Positions 60,320 through 64,000 of a stretch of 64,000 bases of DNA are shown here, in pieces; positions within the stretch are counted from its first letter, which is position 1, and each line of letters starts with the position of its first letter. The notes below the pieces were generated by a model that searched no databases, was not told where the DNA came from, and saw only the letters and a program-made list of their open reading frames with translations. The translations under genes were made by a program, and so were the position numbers. Source of the stretch: Leucobacter ruminantium (GTDB lineage: Bacteria; Actinomycetota; Actinomycetes; Actinomycetales; Microbacteriaceae); the NCBI RefSeq assembly GCF_017565705.1, contig NZ_JAGDYL010000019.1:1-64000 (forward strand), in the 5' to 3' direction.

Positions 60320-61027
60320 TTAGAACCCGGTGATCTCCTTGAACCGGACCTCTGCGATTTCTCCGTTGGTGTCGAGGCAGTGAGCTTCGAACTTCCACTT
60401 GCCGTTGGCGTCGATCGTGTTCGTGTTCGCAAGGCATGTGCCGAGGTTTGCGCCAGCAGCATCGTACGAATCGAACGTGATCTGGACGTAATTCGTGATC
60501 GCCTTGTCGCTGTTGTTGGACACATAGCCGCTTACGACAGTCGAGAACCCGTACTCGTCAGGCGCGACAGTCCATCCCTCGTCGAGAGTGAGGCGCTCCT
60601 TGGGCTCCGGCTGAGGCTCTTCCGCTGGCGTAGGCTCTGCCGCCGGTTCAGATGCTCCGGCTTCGCTCGGTTCGCTGGCCTGAGAGGAGGCCGCTTCCTT
60701 CGCCACGGAATCGACCGCTGCGCCGAGACCAGCCGTCGTGAAGCAGGAGGCAACCAGCGCCAAAGCGGCGAGGATCAGGCCCGTCAGCGCGAATGCCTTC
60801 GACTGCCTCTTCACGAGTGCGATGATTCCGAACACCACGCCGGTCAAGCCGAGGATGATGCCCAGAACCGGCACCAGCCCAAGCAAGAATGCGACGATTC
60901 CGACCACGAGGGCGGTGATCGCGAGCCCCTTCGGAGCGGACGGCGGCTGCGGGGGAGCGTACTGCGGTTGAGGTGGTGCGTAGGTGGGCTGGACGTTGGT
61001 CGGCTGTTCGCCGGTTGGTGTGCTCAT
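60320..61027 (-). CDS. DUF4190-type membrane protein with FxLYD-like domain
   Basis: This 235-residue protein has a Pro/Gln/Tyr-rich cytoplasmic start (PTYAPPQPQYAPPQ) and two membrane helices with the DUF4190 pattern (about 35-105; ITALVVGIVAFLLGL and LALVASCF). An acidic Ala/Glu/Pro linker and an extracellular FxLYD-like beta domain (VSGYVSNNSDKAITNYVQITF) follow. Related proteins occur on actinobacterial prophages; a role in surface modification or superinfection exclusion is possible but not shown. Confidence 0.75.
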   Translation of the reverse strand: MSTPTGEQPTNVQPTYAPPQPQYAPPQPPSAPKGLAITALVVGIVAFLLGLVPVLGIILGLTGVVFGIIALVKRQSKAFALTGLILAALALVASCFTTAGLGAAVDSVAKEAASSQASEPSEAGASEPAAEPTPAEEPQPEPKERLTLDEGWTVAPDEYGFSTVVSGYVSNNSDKAITNYVQITFDSYDAAGANLGTCLANTNTIDANGKWKFEAHCLDTNGEIAEVRFKEITGF

Positions 61028-61228
61028 GAGGAGATCATGGCAGACGGTCGTTGTCTATGTGGGCCACAGACGTGCTTCCGTGATGATTTGGTTATCCGAC
61101 GGTGTGCGTGGGCTTTGGGCGCCCTTGCCCGACGCACACCGCGGGGCGGAAGGAATGAGAAAGGGCCGGTGCTTTCGCTGCCGGCCCACTTGCTCATCAC
61201 TAACTCTGAGGGGTGACTTTAGTATCGG
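61028..61228. other. Intergenic region with terminator
   Basis: It contains a GTGTGCGT/ACGCACAC stem (about 61101-61138) and a terminator. GGGCCGG (61163-61169) pairs with CCGGCCC (61181-61187), read on the minus strand into CTTTCTCATT, after the HTH gene. No gene is evident. Confidence 0.6.
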
Positions 61229-61465
61229 TCAATACTTCGTGTCTGTCGGCGTGTCGCCAGTGATTCTGCGCATCTTCCACTGGTGCGGGGGCCACGCCTT
61301 GAGGTTCTTCCGGTACCAGGCGTACAAGGTGACCTCGTGGACGATCTTTCGTCCGCGGTTGTCGGTGCGCATCGGCATGCCCTTGCGGTGCCAGCGCTGG
61401 AGGGCTCGCTTCGAGCGGCCGACCCGTGCGGCGGCGTCGCGGTAGGTCAGCCACTCGTCGCTCAT
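61229..61465 (-). CDS. Helix-turn-helix DNA-binding protein (excisionase-like)
   Basis: This 78-residue protein carries a MerR/excisionase-type HTH: LTYRDAAARVGRSKRALQRW, then GMPMRTDNRGRKIVHEVTLYAWY. Such small proteins act as excisionases or regulators in phages. The ATG overlaps the upstream stop (ATGA). A terminator follows. Whether it promotes excision or controls packaging genes cannot be told. Confidence 0.78.
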   Translation of the reverse strand: MSDEWLTYRDAAARVGRSKRALQRWHRKGMPMRTDNRGRKIVHEVTLYAWYRKNLKAWPPHQWKMRRITGDTPTDTKY

Positions 61466-62079
61466 AGTTCGGGGTAGTCCTTCCATGGCCAGGAGTCTCG
61501 GCAGGAATCGCACCGCATGGTGGGCTCCTGTGCTGAGATCTCGTAGGTGGGGTAGATGGTGCGCTCGCCGCATGTGGGGCACGGGCGAGGCCGGTACGCC
61601 CGGAACTGGGGTTCAGCGCGCGGGTATCTGCGTCGCATGTCGCGGATGAGGTCGATGAGGTGGTCCGGGGCGTCGTGGAGGGTCGGGTCGTGGGCGATCT
61701 GGTGAGTGCACGCCTCCAGCCAGCGCACGACCTCCCCGGCGAGCGTGAACGCCTCCGAGGGTGTGCAGACGGGCAGGCCTTGGGGTTCGTCTCGGCCGCG
61801 CCACATGCGCTCGCGGAGGGCTCGGGGTGAGGCGCCGCCGATCTTCTCCGCGACCTCCCGGCCGAAGATGATCAGGATGGCGTAGAGTTCGTCGGCGTCG
61901 TCGGCGGGATCCACCCGATAAGGGAGCCGGGTCTTCTCGGATCCTCCTGTGACGCGCACCGCCTCCATGTCCTGTGCCCCGACGGTGTTCTCGGCGAGCT
62001 CCCGCATGTGGAGGAGTTGGAACGGTGCCTGGCGGACATGCCACTGGAAGCTCTCGCTCCATGTGCGCTCAGTCTGCAT
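61462..62079 (-). CDS. Phage protein with C-terminal zinc ribbon
   Basis: This 205-residue protein has a helical body and a C-terminal zinc ribbon, CPTC (about 172-175) and CDSC (about 194-197). Proteins of this kind are common in early regions of actinobacterial prophages, next to HTH genes. AAAGGGG precedes the chosen ATG 62079. No catalytic motif is seen. Confidence 0.72.
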   Translation of the reverse strand: MQTERTWSESFQWHVRQAPFQLLHMRELAENTVGAQDMEAVRVTGGSEKTRLPYRVDPADDADELYAILIIFGREVAEKIGGASPRALRERMWRGRDEPQGLPVCTPSEAFTLAGEVVRWLEACTHQIAHDPTLHDAPDHLIDLIRDMRRRYPRAEPQFRAYRPRPCPTCGERTIYPTYEISAQEPTMRCDSCRDSWPWKDYPEL

Positions 62080-62106
62080 GGGGCGCACCCCTTTCGAGTA
62101 CTGGGA

Positions 62107-62112
62107 TATAGT
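62107..62112 (+). promoter_or_regulatory. -10 box TATAGT, leaderless start
   Basis: TATAGT is followed by seven bases and ATG 62120. It is nearly consensus. Confidence 0.5.
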
Positions 62113-62119
62113 CCGTTGA

Positions 62120-62518
62120 ATGACCAACGGAGAGCTCGCGATCTTGGTGCTTCTCGCCCTCTGCGTGGCGACGGTACTTCTGAGGCGATTGACCCTCTTT
62201 GTGAATGCGCGAGCTTTCAAAGTTGTCCCGCCATTTAGGAGTAGCTTTGGTCACCGAGCAGGTGTCCCTCTGCTCGCCTTCTCCATATTGGTTGCGGCGG
62301 TCTCGATCATCGGCTCGATCGCGTTTCCATTCCCGGGGCTCTGGGGGCCGACGGTGCTCGTGTTCTCCGTGATCTGGACGATAAACCGAAGAGCGCTCAT
62401 TCGATATCTGCCGTGGTTCGCACCCGTTGAGATCGCACTCGAACGGGGCGACCGAATCGTACTTCTCGGTGGCGCCGCAGGCACTCTGATCGCCTACGTC
62501 CTCACATTGCCTCGATGA
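62120..62518 (+). CDS. Small multi-helix membrane protein (accessory)
   Basis: This 132-residue protein has four hydrophobic stretches (about 5-25, 47-70, 72-92 and 110-130). It lies on the plus strand among minus-strand phage genes, with its own promoter. Its GC content is lower than its neighbours, a sign of recent acquisition. I do not recognise the family. Such isolated membrane proteins often exclude other phages; this is inference. Confidence 0.7.
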   Translation: MTNGELAILVLLALCVATVLLRRLTLFVNARAFKVVPPFRSSFGHRAGVPLLAFSILVAAVSIIGSIAFPFPGLWGPTVLVFSVIWTINRRALIRYLPWFAPVEIALERGDRIVLLGGAAGTLIAYVLTLPR

Positions 62519-62523
62519 AGCAC

Positions 62524-63312
62524 TCATCGCCCACCACCTCGCAGTCGGCCTTCCACTTCGGCTTCACAGATCGCTTGAGCAACGAACACCTCGCTCGACT
62601 CGTTGCCTTCCCACCGGTCGAGCGCTCTGTTGATCACCTCGGCGACCTTCTCGGGGTCGAGTTTCGCCTCATCCACCACGGGCGCAGCGACAAGAGCGTC
62701 GGCAAACCGAGTCATGCGATCCGCCTCTTCGCGCGCCACGACCGCGCCTGGGCTGTTCTCCGTGAGACTCGCGAGCAGGGTCATGTGGTCAGCGCGGTCC
62801 CGCGCCTCGGCGATCAGCTTCTCGCGGTCGGGGGACGGAGTAACTGCTACCGTTACCTGGTGACTGCACCCCTCCTCTTCTGGACCATCTTCACGGCTGC
62901 CGCGATCATCACCGCCGGCGTGACCGCTGTCGTCGCCTACCGGAAGAGCCGACGCGACCGGTAGCTCGTCCTGCGGGGCGACACCAGCAGCACGCGCGGC
63001 TACGAGAAGCAGATCACGCGCCTGCTCTCGCATCCCTTCGCGGTACTCCACATCCCGGTCACCTGTGAGTGATCCGCCGAGCTGCGCGTTCGTTGGCCAG
63101 GAGTCACCCTCATCGAGGCAAGCGAGTTCACGGGCCACGGCTTCGATCTGCTCCTCGGTGGGGTCGCCCCCGAGCAGACCAGCAGCACGGAACATCTCCG
63201 CGATGGTGCGCGCTTCGTGCGAGTCTGCGCGCCACGATGTGCCGTCGTGCGTATCTCCGCTCCACAGCGCGTTCAGCGCGTCGGCGGCGACCTGTTCAGG
63301 TGTGGTCGTCAT
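62524..63312 (-). CDS. Acidic phage protein of unknown function
   Basis: This 262-residue acidic protein has three helical parts. The N-terminus (TPEQVAADALNALWSGDTHDG) and the middle (EARTIAEMFRAAGLLGGDPTEEQ) recur in small phage and host-like hypothetical proteins. The C-terminal KVAEVINRALDRWEGNESSEVFVAQAICEAE is helical. It has no enzyme motif. ATG 63312 follows AAAGGCAAG. Confidence 0.65.
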   Translation of the reverse strand: MTTTPEQVAADALNALWSGDTHDGTSWRADSHEARTIAEMFRAAGLLGGDPTEEQIEAVARELACLDEGDSWPTNAQLGGSLTGDRDVEYREGMREQARDLLLVAARAAGVAPQDELPVASALPVGDDSGHAGGDDRGSREDGPEEEGCSHQVTVAVTPSPDREKLIAEARDRADHMTLLASLTENSPGAVVAREEADRMTRFADALVAAPVVDEAKLDPEKVAEVINRALDRWEGNESSEVFVAQAICEAEVEGRLRGGGR

Positions 63313-63327
63313 GGTCTTGCCTTTCGG

Positions 63328-63333
63328 TAGTCT
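63328..63333 (+). promoter_or_regulatory. -10 box TAGTCT, leaderless start
   Basis: TAGTCT is followed by six bases and ATG 63340. Confidence 0.45.
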
Positions 63334-63339
63334 GTGCCC

Positions 63340-63624
63340 ATGGAAGAGACACGGGATAAACGCGGCCTCGTCCTGGGATCCGTCGTGTGCGTGCTCGCGG
63401 CATTCGGGCTCGTCATCACGCTCATGCCGCGCACTGACCCACAGCAGTGGGGCGCAATCATCGTGGTCGGAGTGCTCGGACCGATCGGCGGGATCACCCT
63501 CGCGTCTCTCGCGGGGGTAGCTCTTCGCCGGGCCGTCGAGAAGCCTGCCAGGATCACTGCACGGGTCGGGATCGGGCTCTCCATCGCGGGCATCATTTCC
63601 GCGCTGTCACTCTGGACCCTCTGA
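63340..63624 (+). CDS. Small three-helix membrane protein (accessory)
   Basis: This 94-residue protein has three membrane helices (about 9-28, 38-62 and 72-92). Start ATG 63340 is placed by the TAGTCT box; GTG 63334 is in the box's spacer and less likely. Like the genes at 59065 and 62120 it stands alone on the plus strand between minus-strand genes. No family is recognised. Confidence 0.65.
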   Translation: MEETRDKRGLVLGSVVCVLAAFGLVITLMPRTDPQQWGAIIVVGVLGPIGGITLASLAGVALRRAVEKPARITARVGIGLSIAGIISALSLWTL

Positions 63625-63627
63625 GCG

Positions 63628-64000
63628 TCACCCATCGGTCTCGCCTCCTACCGGCAGCGGCTCCCACGGGGCAGCTTGACGGCGAACCCCTTCGCACCAT
63701 CCCTCCTGCATCTCGACGAGTGCTCGCACGTCCGCCTCATCAGCTCCGATGTCGGTGATCGGTTGACCCGGTGTCTGTATCCAGCGCACCGCGTACTCCC
63801 ACTCCCACTCGGGTGCAGCAGCACCGAGCACTGGGAACGCGGCCAGAATCGCGTCGGCCACGTCCATGAAATCGGTCCCGTCGAGTTCCTCAAGCAGGTC
63901 TGCCAGCCGTTCCCGCGCGTCTCCGTCCGGTACCGTGAGCGCCGAGAGAGCATCAGCGAGACGACGCGGCAAGCACGGCCACTCGTCACCACACCACTCA
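63628..64000 (-). CDS. Phage protein of unknown function, start outside the window
   Basis: The frame is open through the right edge; the visible part ends with ...PWEPLPVGGETDG. It reads EWCGDEWPCLPRRLADALSA at the edge side, a phrase common in small actinophage proteins of unknown function. A TTG at 63972 could be a start, but the conserved upstream residues suggest the gene begins beyond 64,000. Confidence 0.6.
   Translation of the reverse strand, partial: EWCGDEWPCLPRRLADALSALTVPDGDARERLADLLEELDGTDFMDVADAILAAFPVLGAAAPEWEWEYAVRWIQTPGQPITDIGADEADVRALVEMQEGWCEGVRRQAAPWEPLPVGGETDG

Overview
The window is about 65 percent GC and reads as a chromosome segment of an actinobacterium of the Microbacteriaceae. 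A Leucobacter-like host is my best guess, but that is inference from the gene families and their arrangement, not from a search. Positions 1 to about 39,440 are host DNA. Positions from about 39,440 to the right edge are a resident siphovirus-type prophage next to a tRNA-Arg(CCT) gene. Its right end lies beyond the window, and no integrase is in view.

Host part, left to right. A truncated IS5-like element abuts the stop codon of a small membrane protein gene. A peptide-uptake locus follows: amidohydrolase, lipoprotein binding protein, permease, and a rare single polypeptide joining permease and two ATPases. Then come an NfeD/flotillin/PH-domain membrane operon, a YqaJ-type nuclease and an orphan OmpR-type regulator. 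The L10 leader with rplJ-rplL is followed by a heterodimeric ABC exporter and the small SRP RNA. An ABC-2 exporter is divergent from a NarL-type two-component pair. Next are an OmpR-type two-component pair, an XPB-like helicase with its partner protein, a cold-shock protein and a DUF3027 protein. A sortase-assembled pilus locus (tip, shaft, class C sortase), serC, a DtxR-type iron regulator, gdhA and a secreted NlpC/P60 hydrolase complete the host part.

Prophage part. The late genes run right to left on the minus strand: HNH nuclease, small and large terminase, portal, scaffold, major capsid, head-tail connectors, major tail protein, tail chaperones joined by a -1 frameshift site, tape measure, distal tail and tip proteins, CHAP endolysin and small membrane lysis proteins. 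Single plus-strand accessory genes with their own promoters lie next to the left attachment site and among the minus-strand genes of the right part. They encode a SRAP-family protein, a zinc-ribbon protein and several small membrane proteins. A gene-free stretch at 41.1-41.8 kb holds a candidate small RNA, three exactly spaced DnaA-box-like iterons and two terminator hairpins.

The strongest unusual signals are: a (CCAG)8 tract that throws the portal gene out of frame; the 25-bp-periodic TTATCCACA iterons inside the prophage; a palindromic AGGGATCCCT-type word that is very frequent in the host part and scarce in the prophage; a short inverted repeat lodged in frame in the ABC fusion gene; and many genes that start 6-7 bases after a TANNNT box, as leaderless transcripts would.
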